Shown here in pieces: positions 1-10,665 of a DNA stretch of 64,000 nucleotides (its first letter is position 1; every line of letters starts with the position of its first letter). Position numbers and translations under genes: made by a program. This DNA is from Bombyx mori (Eukaryota; Arthropoda; Insecta; Lepidoptera; Bombycidae). The notes under the pieces were generated by a model that was not told the DNA's origin, did not search any database, and worked only from the letters and a program-made list of their open reading frames with translations. The stretch is taken from the NCBI RefSeq assembly GCF_030269925.1, contig NC_085112.1, positions 9,921,501-9,985,500 on the forward strand, written 5' to 3'.

Positions 1-410
1 TACCCGAAACACTATTTATAATAACTGAAAGCCTTGCGAATCACAACGAAAATATGAAAAGTTAAACGACTGTTGTTCTAATATTCTCGAAAAGTAAATT
101 TTGCGTAGCGAGCTCTTATTATGTCTCTTGTTTCTTATGTTTGCGTATTCCCTCGCCTCCAGGGCTAAATTATCATGCAGAAAGTTCGCGGAATGACGAT
201 AATTTATTTTCATTATTTTTAAGACCGCGAATATCCCAACTAGGCAGTGTCGTTTGCTGTTTGACAAGCTTGATTGTTACTAAGAAAAAACGTGCGTGTT
301 AGATTAGAGCAGAATATGTTCAGAATGTGGTAGGGGTTTTGTGAGCTACACAGGTTTGAGTATTAAGGGACAGCTATACAATGGACACTTCAAAACAATA
401 TTGTACTACA
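1..410. other. AT-rich flank, no gene recognised
   Basis: No recognised domain or repeat. An 83-codon minus-strand frame (16-267) has no family resemblance I can name and is not called. Confidence 0.4.
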
Positions 411-647
411 TTTTTATTGCTTAGATGGATGGACGAGGTCACAGCCCACCTGGTGTTAAGTGGTTACTGGAGTCCATAGACATCTACGACGTAAATGCGC
501 CACCACCTTGAGATAGTTCTAAGGTTTCAAGTATAGTTACAACGGCTGCCCCACCATTCAAACCGAAACGCATTACTGCTTCACGGCAGAAATAGGCAGG
601 GCGGTGGTACCTACCCGCGCGGATTCACAAGAGGTCCTACCACCAGT
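411..647 (-). repeat. Bm1-like SINE, 5'-truncated copy
   Basis: Minus-strand copy of the window's commonest repeat. The T-run at its left edge is the poly(A) tail. The body matches the other copies up to the ACTGGTGGTAGGACC block. The tRNA head is missing. The Bm1 name rests on recollection of the silkworm SINE, not on a search. Confidence 0.85.
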
Positions 648-987
648 AAGAATTAAGTATTGAAGTAATTTGTTATCAGTATGTCATAATAATACGTAGA
701 TATAAATATATTTTAACAATTTTGATGAAGAACATCCTCAGAAACCTACAAAATAATTACCCGTTCTTGATAAATTTGCCTCAGAAGTATGAATTGAGAA
801 TAATCATAGTCTAATGGAGAAGATATCATTTCTAAAATCTCGTTTAAAATAAAAGATTCAACAAAGACTTCAACTTAATGTAGAAAATTAAAACATTTCA
901 AGGTTTCCGAAATATAATGACTCTTTTACTTCGAGCCAAGAAAGAAAGTTTTTAGAAATTAAATCGAATCACCCTTTGTCATCGGGC
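648..987. other. AT-rich unique DNA
   Basis: No gene or repeat recognised between the SINE and the LINE poly-T tract. Confidence 0.4.
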
Positions 988-2783
988 TTTTTTTTTTTTT
1001 TTTTTTATGATTGAGAGATTACTGGTGGCCCGAAGGCCTTTCCAGTTTCACCAGGACAGGTGGGCGAGCAAAGGCTCAGCCAAGAGGGGTGGGATTTGCT
1101 AACAACTGCCCGAGCGCCTCCGAAGGAGACCTAACAACTCAAGAGCAATTGTTTCGCGAATGAATCTACTACCGGATCGGAATCGCGACCCGCTGAGAAG
1201 ATCCGGCGAGAAACTCAGCGGGCTGATGCATGGGTTAGGTTGCACGTCGACCTCTTTGTCGAGTTCGACGAGTACGGTTACCGGGGTCCCTAAGCCTGCC
1301 CCTAGTATTAGAGCTGAAGGCATCTAATGCAAAGGTTATTGAATCTGATGGATCCGTAAGGACGTGTCTAGGGCGTCGACGGTGACTGGCTCCTGCATGA
1401 TCAGGATTCGGGGAGTAGTCAGCGGCGGCAACGATAAGGCGATTATCATGACGCATAGCCTTATCGAAGTATCGTTCCGACGCTGACTTCATGTATTTCC
1501 GAATTGATTCGAGGCCCAGGTCGTCGTGTAGGTCAACGTTCCTCACGAACCACGGAGCCCCGACAGCTAACCTGCAAAAGCGGGATTGTAGGGATTGGAG
1601 GGTGTCTATGTGTGTGCGGGCCGCGTGAGCGAACACCACACTCGCGTAAGTCATGACGGGCCTTATGCAAGTTTTGTAAAGTGTCACCTTGTTCCGAAGG
1701 GACATTTTACTCCGCTTACAGATCATGGGGTAGAGTCTACCGAGAATAAACGCGGCACGGTCACGGACTGATTTTATATGCGGGCGGAATGTCATCGATG
1801 CATCCAGGGTAACGCCCAGGTACTTGACCTTCCTGGCCCAGGGTATGGGTTGTCTAAAGAGAGTAATCGGGGGTGTGAGATTCCTCCTCCTAATCCGGGA
1901 GGAAATCCGTGTGGAGCTTCCCCTCTGAAATAGCACCGCAGTACTTTTCGCTGGGTTGATGTCTATGCGCCATTTTCGGAACCACTGTCCTAGGGCTAGG
2001 GCTGCGCTCTGAAGCTTCTTCGCGATTAGGGACTTATTTCTACTAGAATAGTAAACAGTCGTGTCGTCGGCGAATAAAGCTAAATGGGTCGGCGGCGACC
2101 GGGGAATATCGTTGACGAATAAGCTAAATAGGAGGGTGAGAGAACAGAGCCTTGCGGGACTCCAGCTGTGAGAGGTCGTGGGGAGGAGCGGGTTCCCTCG
2201 ACTCGATATCGAAAAGAGCGGTTCGACAAGAAGTCCCGTATGATGAGCACGAGACTATCCGGCACGCCCATGTTGAATAGTTTGAAAATCAAACCATTGT
2301 GCCAGACTTTGTCGAACGCTTTTGCGACGTCGAAGAAGAGAGCTCCCGTGTATAACGGTTTTGGTCGATTAAGCCCCACAAGAATGTGCTCCGTGAGGCG
2401 GTGCACCTGTTGAACGCATGAGTGATTTGTACGGAATCCGAATTGTTCATCGATGAGAATGCCCTTAGATGAGACGAAGTCTCTGAGGCGTTTGTAGAGC
2501 AGACGCTCATACAGTTTGCCTAGAGACATGAGGAGGCTAATCGGGCGGTAGCTCGTCGGATGATTTTTTGGTTTACCGGGTTTATGTATGCCGATAACGT
2601 CCGCTGCTTTCCACACCGCGGGAAAGATACAGTTCGCCATAGCGGCATTGAAAATAGATGCCAACATCACGATGAGTTGGACGGGTAGAAGTTTAATAAC
2701 GCGGTTAGATATACCGTCGGAACCGGGAGCCTTGCGAGGACGTAGGTCTTTGATCAAGTCTTTAACTTCTATCGGGGTGACGG
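988..2783 (-). mobile_element. Jockey-like LINE family I, 5'-truncated copy
   Basis: The 19-T run at 988-1006 is the poly(A) tail of a minus-strand insertion. From there to 2783 the sequence follows the copy at 48246-50022 almost base for base, with only scattered substitutions, so both are recent relatives. It holds the 3' UTR and the RT/C-terminal half of ORF2. The endonuclease and ORF1 are absent. The 5' end stops abruptly against a fragment of the SINE. I could not find a target duplication. Confidence 0.9.
1235..2783 (-). pseudogene. Jockey-like ORF2 fragment (RT and C-terminus), frameshifted
   Basis: This is the C-terminal part of a LINE ORF2 polyprotein, the reverse transcriptase that copies LINE RNA at a nicked target. 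The N-terminal section of the frame shows RKAPGSDGISN, ISLLMSLGKLYERLL, DEQFGF, FFDVAKAFDKVWH and GVPQGSVLSP, which are RT blocks. Compared with 48474-51356, one base is missing in a G-run near 2132-2136. The frame therefore leaves the RT just after GVPQGSVLSP, before the FADD catalytic box, and resumes in another phase through the thumb and C-terminus (VKYLGVTLDASMTF and beyond). The APE endonuclease is lost by 5' truncation. It cannot make an active enzyme. Confidence 0.85.
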
Positions 2784-2843
2784 ACGCATTACTGCTTTAC
2801 GGCTAAATAGGCAGGTCGGTAGTACCTACCCGTACTACTCAAA
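2784..2843 (-). repeat. Bm1-like SINE fragment joined to LINE 5' end
   Basis: About 60 bases matching the part of the SINE from the GCAGTAATGCGT block back to the GGTAGGTACC block. It abuts the truncated 5' end of the LINE exactly. Confidence 0.65.
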
Positions 2844-3818
2844 TAAACATCACGAAAATACTTGTAAAAAAACCAATTAAGTACAGCTGTAATCGGATGC
2901 GGCGTGGATCTTAAGTTTATAATGAACAACGCTTATTAAGTTGACTCCGTCACAGGCAATTGAAATAACATGAAAAAAACTTCAAAGTTCGCAAATCCGG
3001 GAAAATGAACGATGTTAATTGACTTGCACAGGCTACAATCCAATTTTCGTGTTAAATCGATACCGTGCTAATACGTAAAATTGAGTTGTATTATTTTCAA
3101 CCGAAAATCGGGTTCTGTGATCAACTTGAAACGTGAAAGGTTTTCAAGGTCAATGGCCTTAGAATGCGTCTATAATTTTCGAAATTAAAATCATAAAGTC
3201 GGATGTCCATGATAATCAATTATAATCTGCGACCGTTTTAAAAAAATATATATTTACCAATTGAATTGATTTACAGTAAGAAGATCATCAGCTCTAACTT
3301 TGCTGTTTTGTAATTTTCCTTTTGTCTAATGTAAGAAAAATGTTTTTCAAAATGCCAAAACCGCAATATTTTAACTCTATCAAAAAAAGAATATTCGATT
3401 AAGTATGCAAATTTTTTTTATTGCATTTCCTTTTTTTTTTTAATTAATTAAATCATAATTTGCTTCAGTTACATATGAAAAATTTAATTGCATGTTGAAA
3501 CATCAATGTAATACAAATTGTAATTATGAAATTAATATCCCCCACTTGATGTGTTTTTGTGTTTTTGTTTGCTGTCCAATACCATTGAAAATACTCATTT
3601 TGTAATTATTCAATGTATTGATGGTCGAATAGGTTGTTTTTGACAACTGAAAATAAATCAGGTACGCATTTGCGTATTGAAAGGGAAATCGTATTTCAAT
3701 GTCGCATTGCAAATGGTATACAGCGACTTTCCATTCCGAAACATCAGAGGCGTCACTTTTGACGTGAAAGGTAAGCCGGAGTCGATATCAAACTTTCAAA
3801 ACGATTATTTGCTATTGT
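2844..3818. other. AT-rich unique DNA
   Basis: No coding signal or known repeat seen. Short A/T homopolymers only. Confidence 0.4.
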
Positions 3819-3942
3819 TTTTTTTTATTTTCCTTTTTTTATTTTCCTTTTAGGCAGACGAGCATACGGCCCACCTGATGGTGAGTGGTTACCGTCACCC
3901 ATGGACTTCAGCAATGCCAGGGGTAGAGCCAAGCCGCAGCCT
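3819..3942 (-). repeat. LINE 3'-end fragment (family B)
   Basis: T-run, then the AGGCAGACGAGCATACGGCC block, reading on the minus strand as the 3' end of a LINE whose C-terminus appears at 15370-15922. 5'-truncated. Confidence 0.6.
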
Positions 3943-4136
3943 TTTTTTTCTTCCTACCGTAAATGTATTGAGAGTATTGTAACTCTTTTAAACTGTAATA
4001 TAAATTATTGATTTAATACGTTGTATAAAGAATTATGACATTTATTTAGGTCTCTTAGTAAACTTACTCTTATTTTTTTTAGAATGTTTCTCTAAATATG
4101 AACTGTAGTAGTACCTAAATTCAAAGCAAAGGAAAG

Positions 4137-4300
4137 CTATTGAATACATTTGAGGACTCCCTTGAAACCTAGTTTGCAGAAGAATAAATCAAAGTTCTCA
4201 AGAAATACCGTGTAGGGAACATCATCCACATAGCACGTGGTAGAAAAAAATATTTGGAAATGTATTGGAGATATGAACGCAGCCATTCCAAGTAATAAGC
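4137..4300 (-). repeat. Diverged family B LINE fragment (possible)
   Basis: A stretch around 4222-4295 resembles, with many changes, the segment at 41320-41380 of a better preserved family B copy (…AAAAAATAT.TCTGGAA…GAACGCAGC.ATTCCAA). The alignment was made by eye. Confidence 0.3.
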
Positions 4301-5598
4301 TTAAAATTCTAGTGGATAGCGGTGAGATATTAAAAAGAATATGATATAACATAGGAAACAAAAAGTGAGCTTACCAAACTCTCCCCGTGTTCTTTGAAGT
4401 TCAAAGCAGCTGTGAGCGCTAGAATTTGGAGGATAATAGGGTCAATAGGGTACTACAGCTAGGAGAAATACTCCATACGTGGTCGAAATTGTGCTCTGCA
4501 AGGCATAAGTTTCGACAGTCTTTAGGTGCAAACTCCTTGCATTACAGCGCTAAGACAAAAGGGTCTTTCTTCACAGTGTACGTGAGATGACAGTGTTTAC
4601 AACAGGTTAAATTTAATTTAATTGACCTCATTAAATTTAATTGACCTCATTTCCAAAGACACTACCGACACAAGCCTTTATCAGCTCCCCGTGTCACGTT
4701 CTAAAAATACTGTGGTGGTTGGTATATATAGCACATGCCCTATACTCACATACGAAAAACTTCAAGCTTTCCCAGCCGAAATATTCTAGCATAAAAATAG
4801 AGATCTTATTTTACTATTTATTTTTTGTTTCAGGCTTGAAACCATTTTCATGTTAACCAAAAAGTGAAGCTTAAAATGTGTGAAAATGTTCACTAGCTAA
4901 ATTTTTACCGGTATACGGAATTTTTGCGGCAGCCATTTTCAGTATCCGAGTAATTTTCAGTATCTCACTCAATGAAATAAAATTTTATATGTTTATTTAA
5001 TGGAATCGTTAGAACATTAGATTTTTAAAAATTTTCACTAGTAATACGATCTTTCGTAACGAAATCTTTCACATAAAACATAATCCTCATTAAATGTAAA
5101 GCTTAACGAAGAAAAACAGATTAAATTACTAATAAAGGAAGTTTGTTTTTCTAACAAATTTCGGTCATTAATCTGCCATCATGAAGTCGGATCGTGGGAT
5201 TTATTGCGAAGATAACTCGGTAACTTAGCTAATCCGTACTGCTAATAAATTTTCAGTTTTCATTAAGCTCTAAAAAAATAAGGGTTTGCGAAAATGTTAT
5301 TTTTTTCGATGGTATTGTCAATATGGAATCATAAATCAGGGACAGAGCCCATGTAGACACTAGCAGCTTAACCTCATTCTGATAAAAATACTTTCGACTG
5401 TTAACTTAGAATGGATTTGTGTTCTTATTTTTTTCTCATACGGGAGTGAAGCAGTCATACATTCTTGTTTGAAAGTCAATCTTTATATGTATATTTCAAT
5501 TGAAACTTCAACCTTTTGTCTACACCTGCCAACGATATTGGTCCAAAGTCTGCTAACAAAACTTAGCGTAGTTATGAATTTACTTTAGCTTCCTGTGA
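4301..5598. other. AT-rich unique DNA
   Basis: No gene recognised. A 19-base unit ending in GACCTCAT is directly repeated at about 4616-4652. Confidence 0.4.
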
Positions 5599-5851
5599 TA
5601 GTGGTGGTAGGACCTCTAGTGAGTTCGTGCGGGTAGGTACCACCGCCTTGCCTATTTCTGCCGTGAAGCAGTAATGCGTTTCGGTTTGAAGGGTGGGGCA
5701 GCCGTTGTAACTATAACTATACTTGAGACCTTAGAACTTATATCTCAAGGTGGGTGGCGCATTTACGTTATAGATGTCTATGAACTCCAGTAACCACTTA
5801 ACACCAGGTGGGCTGTGTGAGCACGTCCACCCAAATAAGCAATAAAAAAAG
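5599..5851 (+). repeat. Bm1-like SINE, 5'-truncated copy
   Basis: Plus-strand copy from the GTGGTAGGACC block to an A-rich tail (AATAAAAAAA). tRNA head absent. Confidence 0.85.
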
Positions 5852-5978
5852 TGGCTGTTAGGTCGTCTAGACAAAAAACAAGAATATATTTATTTAAGAA
5901 ATTTGTTAATGGGACTTTAGTTTCCGCACAGTCACATCTATTGATCTGAATATAACTATATTGTTTATCGTGACCTTT

Positions 5979-6160
5979 TTTTCCTACTTAAGCGTAACCT
6001 TAACTAGTAGGTGAGCTCACGGGTATCAAACCAGAGTGATGCTAACACTGATCCTAGCAAGAGCAGTGCTTCGCAGAATCTACCACCGGATCGGAAACGC
6101 GACCTACTGAGAAGATCCGGCGATAAACTCAGTGGGCTATATCATAACCATTAGGCTACG
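5979..6160 (-). repeat. 3'-end fragment of jockey-like LINE family II
   Basis: Minus-strand match to the 3' UTR of the full-length element at 7661-12722, including the segment CACTGAGAAGATCCGGCGAG with changes. 5'-truncated, with a T-run at the left edge. Confidence 0.7.
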
Positions 6161-6848
6161 GATGCTTATATTCTAGAACAGATAATAGTAGATCGTAAAA
6201 CTAATATTAACCATATACTTATTGCTTAGGTACATCAGCAAAGAACAATTGTTTGTGGCCAATGATGTGAGGCGAAAGGGTAGAAGAGAAGGAAAAATAG
6301 AAACCACACATTCTTATGTAGGAAATAAAAGACGATTAGATTAAAAAAACAAATAAAAAGCTTTTAAATTAAACACGAAGAACTTAGTGATTAAAATAAG
6401 TAAGTAACAAAGCTATTAAGAAAACGACCGTACGAAGCTCTGGTTCAGCGGGGATCTAATTACAAAGACGCCCGAAAGATGTTCACAGTTCTACTAAAAT
6501 TATTACTGCAATTTTTCACTCGAAACTTTGCGAGCACAAGTTAGAGTAGAATATGAAACTGGTGAGAATTTGTTGATGAAGATTTATAATACATTCGATG
6601 TTGATTCCATTAACAATAGTACACACAGCTGTTTGAGTTTCATACAAAACGATATTATGTGTTAGCTAGTATCTTTGTATGTGTAATGTTTGTATTAAAG
6701 TTTATACACAAACAACTACTGTCTCAAGTAAGTACAAATTTTACAGTAAGCTAAATATGTTAAATTTGTTATTTTAATACACCGATTATAAACATTTTCA
6801 CAAATTACTTCTTTTATAATATGTACAATGATAAGTGGTTTTAAATTA
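6161..6848. other. AT-rich unique DNA
   Basis: No gene or known repeat recognised. Confidence 0.4.
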
Positions 6849-7320
6849 TATTAGTAGCCGACCCGACAAACGTTGTTCTATACACACGACTTAAGTCCGA
6901 AAATTTCAAACTTAAAAAAATCCATCAACATTATCATTAGCCCACAGTCGTCCACTGCTGGACATAGGTATCTGCCAATCTACACCTCTGAGCCCGGGCT
7001 TCGGCTTTTCTCATCTACCTCTTGCCGGTCACCCTTCGGAGGTCATCTTCCTCCATGAAAGACACACAAAAACGATAGCCCCTAGTTCCCGGTCACCCTA
7101 CTATTCCTAGTGACGGCAGCGACTCTGGTAATGGTAGGAGTAGGGGGTGCTAAAAATATATATGTAATTAATTTTTTTCGTAACAGATCGAATTGTGAAT
7201 CTAAAGCATTCTCGAACCCATTTGAAGATACCAACAAAAATCATCAAAATCGGTCCAACCGTTTAGGAGGAGTTCAGTCCCATCATACACAAAATAATGT
7301 TACGTGATGTAAATCTATAT
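6849..7320 (+). repeat. Composite of RTE-like tail and another LINE scrap
   Basis: The left edge (CCGACCCGACAAACGTTGTT) and the right part (CAAAATCGGTCCAACCGTTT at about 7247-7266) are typical of degraded RTE-type LINE ends. Between them, about 6930-7125, is a GC-richer segment with the phrase GTCCACTGCTGGACATAGG, common in lepidopteran repeats, which looks like a separate insertion. Family assignment is from memory. Confidence 0.45.
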
Positions 7321-7650
7321 TCGTTTCTTACATGCTAACCTCTACCCACTTTCACTTCGATTTGTAAAGGAATTTGAGACGGAACTTTGAAGATTAATTA
7401 ATTACAAATGTGTGTAAATTCTCATTTTGATCATAAAGTAAACCCTAATTCATCAATGATAAAGCTTACTGAATAGTTAAGATACTAGCTAAAACTTAGG
7501 TTAGAAAGTTATTGGGGTCCCATACGCGGAGATATTCCGAAAAGTCAGTAGTTTATAGTATGCTACTGCCGATAGGGTTTAAAAAGTAAAATCCACCGTG
7601 CGCTCCAATCTTCGATAGAATTTTCATTTGTGTAACGACTCTCACAAAAC
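7321..7650. other. AT-rich flank of the LINE
   Basis: Nothing recognised before the target duplication. Confidence 0.4.
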
Positions 7651-7660
7651 TTCATACTAG
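7651..7660. repeat. Target-site duplication, left copy
   Basis: TTCATACTAG here and again at 12723-12732 bracket the LINE exactly, at the poly-T edge and the 5' edge. Confidence 0.9.
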
Positions 7661-7873
7661 TTTTTTTTTTTTTTTTCCTACCTAAGCTGAGAGCCTTGAG
7701 AGGCTATGTCAGCGTAACCCTAACTTTTGTAGGTGAGCTCACGGGGCTCAAACCTGATGACGTTGCTAACACGAACCCTAGCAAGAGCCGTGCTTCGCAG
7801 AATCTACCACCGGATCGGAAACGCGACCCACTGAGAAGATCCGGCGAGAAACTCAGTGGGCTGTGTCTGAGAG
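7661..7873 (-). other. LINE 3' UTR and poly(A)
   Basis: Non-coding 3' end of family II. 5'-truncated copies of it recur at 5979-6160, 55664-56035 and, more diverged, 39640-39840. Confidence 0.8.
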
Positions 7874-10652
7874 TTAATTTACTCGTCGAGCCCTTCGTCG
7901 CAAGCGACGGGTTCGACGAGAACGGTGACCGGTGCTTGAAGTACCTAGAAGCACCGTTAGTGGATCGGGAGGATCCGAGATGACGTGTTTTGGGCGACGT
8001 CGACTGCTTTCCATTCTGTCCGCAGGATCGGGAATGTAGTTACCGGCGGCCACGATGAGAGGGTTCTCGTGTCGTGCCGCTTTATCGAAGTGGCGCATTG
8101 ACGCCGACTGCATATACTTACTGGTGGACTCTAAGTCCAGGTCGTCATGGAGGTCGACGTTCCTGACGAACCACGGGGCTCCGACGGCTATCCTGCAAAA
8201 ACGGGATTGAATGATTTGGAATGACTTTAAGTGAGTGCGGGCCGCGTGAGCGAACACTACACTTGCATAGGTCATGACGGGGCGTATGCAAGTTTTGTAG
8301 AGTGTCACCTTATTTCTAAGGGACATTTTACTTCGCCTACATATCATCGGGTAGAGACGTCCTAGAATGAAGGCGGCACGGTCGCGTACCGTCTTGATGT
8401 GAGGGCGGAATGTCATCCTACTGTCAAGGGTGACGCCTAAATATTTGACCTTCGGAGCCCACGGTATGGGCTGGTCGAACATCGTGATTGGGCGAACGGC
8501 GGGAGCGGAGGTGTTGACGCGTCTAGTCGGGAGGGGGATGCTCAGCGTGGTGTTCGGAGGGCGACCACTTTTGAAGAGCACCGCTGTGCTTTTCGTGGGG
8601 TTGATGTCGATGCGCCACTTCCGGAACCACTGTCCCATGGTGGTAGCTACGGTCTGAAGTCGTCGATGAAGCAACGCCTTCTTCCTACACGAGTAGTAGA
8701 TGGCGATGTCATCGGCGAAGAGCGCCAGATGGGTCTCCGGAGACCGGGGATATCATTGATATACAAACTGAATAGTAACGGGGAGAGGGCGGAGCCTTGC
8801 GGGACTCCGGCTGTGACGTGACGGGGCCGGGAACGCGTTCCCTCGACTCGATATCGGAACGAACGGTTCGACAAGTAGTCTCGTATGATGAGCACGAGTC
8901 TGTCTGGCACTCCCATGTTATACAGTTTGTATATCAAACCGTTGTGCCAGACTTTGTCGAACGCCTTCGCTATATCGAAGAAGAGGGCTCCTGTCGGAAT
9001 GGGTTTCCGCCTGTTCAGCCCTAGTAAGATGTGCTCCGTGAGGCGGTGCACTTGATGGACGCACGAGTGTCTGGCGCGGAATCCAAACTGCTCGTCTATC
9101 AGAATTTTGTTTGCGGATACGAAGTCCCAGAGGCGTTTACGAAGGAGCCGTTCGTATAGTTTGCCTATCGCCGGGAGGAGACTGATGGGGCGGTAACTCG
9201 CGGTTTCGTTCTTCGGTTTGCCCGGCTTGTGTATGCCGATAACGTCCGCTTCTTTCCACGCCGCGGGAAAGATGCAGTTCGTCATAGCAGCATTTAATAT
9301 GGTGGCCAACATCGTTATCAGTTGGGCTGGTAACAATTTAAGCGCGCGGTTGCGGATGCCGTCGGAGCCGGGAGCTTTCCGTGGTTGTAGGCTATCGATC
9401 GCCTCCTTAACCTCGGAAGTGGTAATGGGGGGTAACGCGTCCGAGGGCGGCAGGGAAGCTCTGCGCTCGACCTCCCTGTCGACTAGCTCGGTGTGTTCGG
9501 GGTCCGCGTGTTGAGTGCTGGTGGTGCACTGGTGGTCCTAGCTAGTCGCCAGTATGCTTGGTGGGTGGGCGCGAGTTCTTCTAAATAACTATCCCAGTTT
9601 TCGTTTCGGGCGTCGCTTAAGCGGGATCTGACCTCCCGCTGTAAGCGACGCATCCGAGTCCGGTTTGAATCCGTGGGATATCGATCGTAGGCCCGGATTG
9701 CCGCGTTTCTAACTCTTACGAGGTCCCTAAGATCGGGGGAAAGTCTGATGCGGTGGAAGCAGTCCTCCACATCGACTTGCTTTGAAGATCTTGTGATCGC
9801 CGTCGAGACGTGATCAGTGAAGATGTTTATGGATTCGACGGTGTCCTCGGGGGATGGAGTTGAATCCGGGCCGCAAGGGAGGATTGGTGGAGCGGTGTCA
9901 GCTAAGCACGTGCCCAGCTTCTTCCAATCCACCATGGTCCTCGTATCTGGTTCGCGGTTGAGTGGGCGACCGAGCTGCATGACGACAGGTCGGTGGTCTG
10001 AGTCGAGTTCTGACATTGCCTCGATGGAGCGCAAGCGCAGAGTTACGTTCCTCAGCAGTGCCAGATCTATTGTGCTCGGACGATGCGCGGCTTTGTACGG
10101 ATAGCACGTGGGGGTCGGAGGGTTGAATATCTCGAATGTGAGGTCGTCTATGAACGCGTCGAGACGCCTACCGTTCACATTCGTGCGATGGCAGTTCCAC
10201 CTAGTGTGGTGGCAATTTAGATCGCCTGCCAGAATGACCGCGTCCGCCATACCGAGCAGTGTCTCGAGGTCACTGCTCAGGAGGGGTTTGTCAGGAGGGA
10301 GATAAACGGATGCGATGACGATCGGCTGGTGTCCCGGCAGCGCGATGCGGCACACTGACGCCTCGATATGTAAGAGCGAGGGAGTATCGAGAGGGACGCA
10401 GTGCAGGGCCCTCCTATAGTAAATGACAGTCCCGCCCTTGCGGGTGGAGAGTCTGTCATTCCTAACCATGACGTAATTCGCGACTTTGGGGTCGCGACGC
10501 GAGGGCTTTAGGAAGGTCTCCTGCACCAGAAGGATGTCGATGAGATTGTCACGTAGAAACTCATAAACCTGGTCGCGCTGACGCGCGAGTCCGTTAGCAT
10601 TGTAGAATGCTAACTTCAAGGAATGGGGTTTTAGTCTCGCGTTGCACGCCAT
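7874..10652 (-). pseudogene. Jockey-like ORF2 (APE endonuclease-RT), two lesions
   Basis: ORF2 of the full-length element. The start at 10652 opens a frame with an intact APE-type endonuclease: the YNANG metal-ligand box, VQETFL, AGDLNCHH, and SELDSDHRPV with its catalytic D and H. Lesion 1, near 9528: compared with 48474-51356, about 37-40 codons linking endonuclease to RT are missing and the frame shifts. The downstream sequence (CTTSTQHADPEHTELVD) is read in another phase and ends this frame at 9483. RT blocks follow (KAPGSDGI, SLLPAIGKLYERLL, FFDIAKAFDKVWH, GVPQGSALSPLLFSLYINDIP). Lesion 2: a one-base loss near 8740-8760 just before the FADD-type catalytic box. The thumb and C-terminal region continue in a third phase to 7874. 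The element is therefore not autonomous now. Confidence 0.88.
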
Positions 10653-10665
10653 CGATTACCGGTGA

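Noticed and set aside
16..267. 83-codon minus frame at the window edge
   Set aside because: No recognisable domain, and short open frames of this size occur by chance.
1099..1323. 74-codon minus frame, also at 48338-48562
   Set aside because: It lies in another phase across the end of ORF2 and the 3' UTR of the jockey-like LINE. Its conservation between copies reflects recent common origin.
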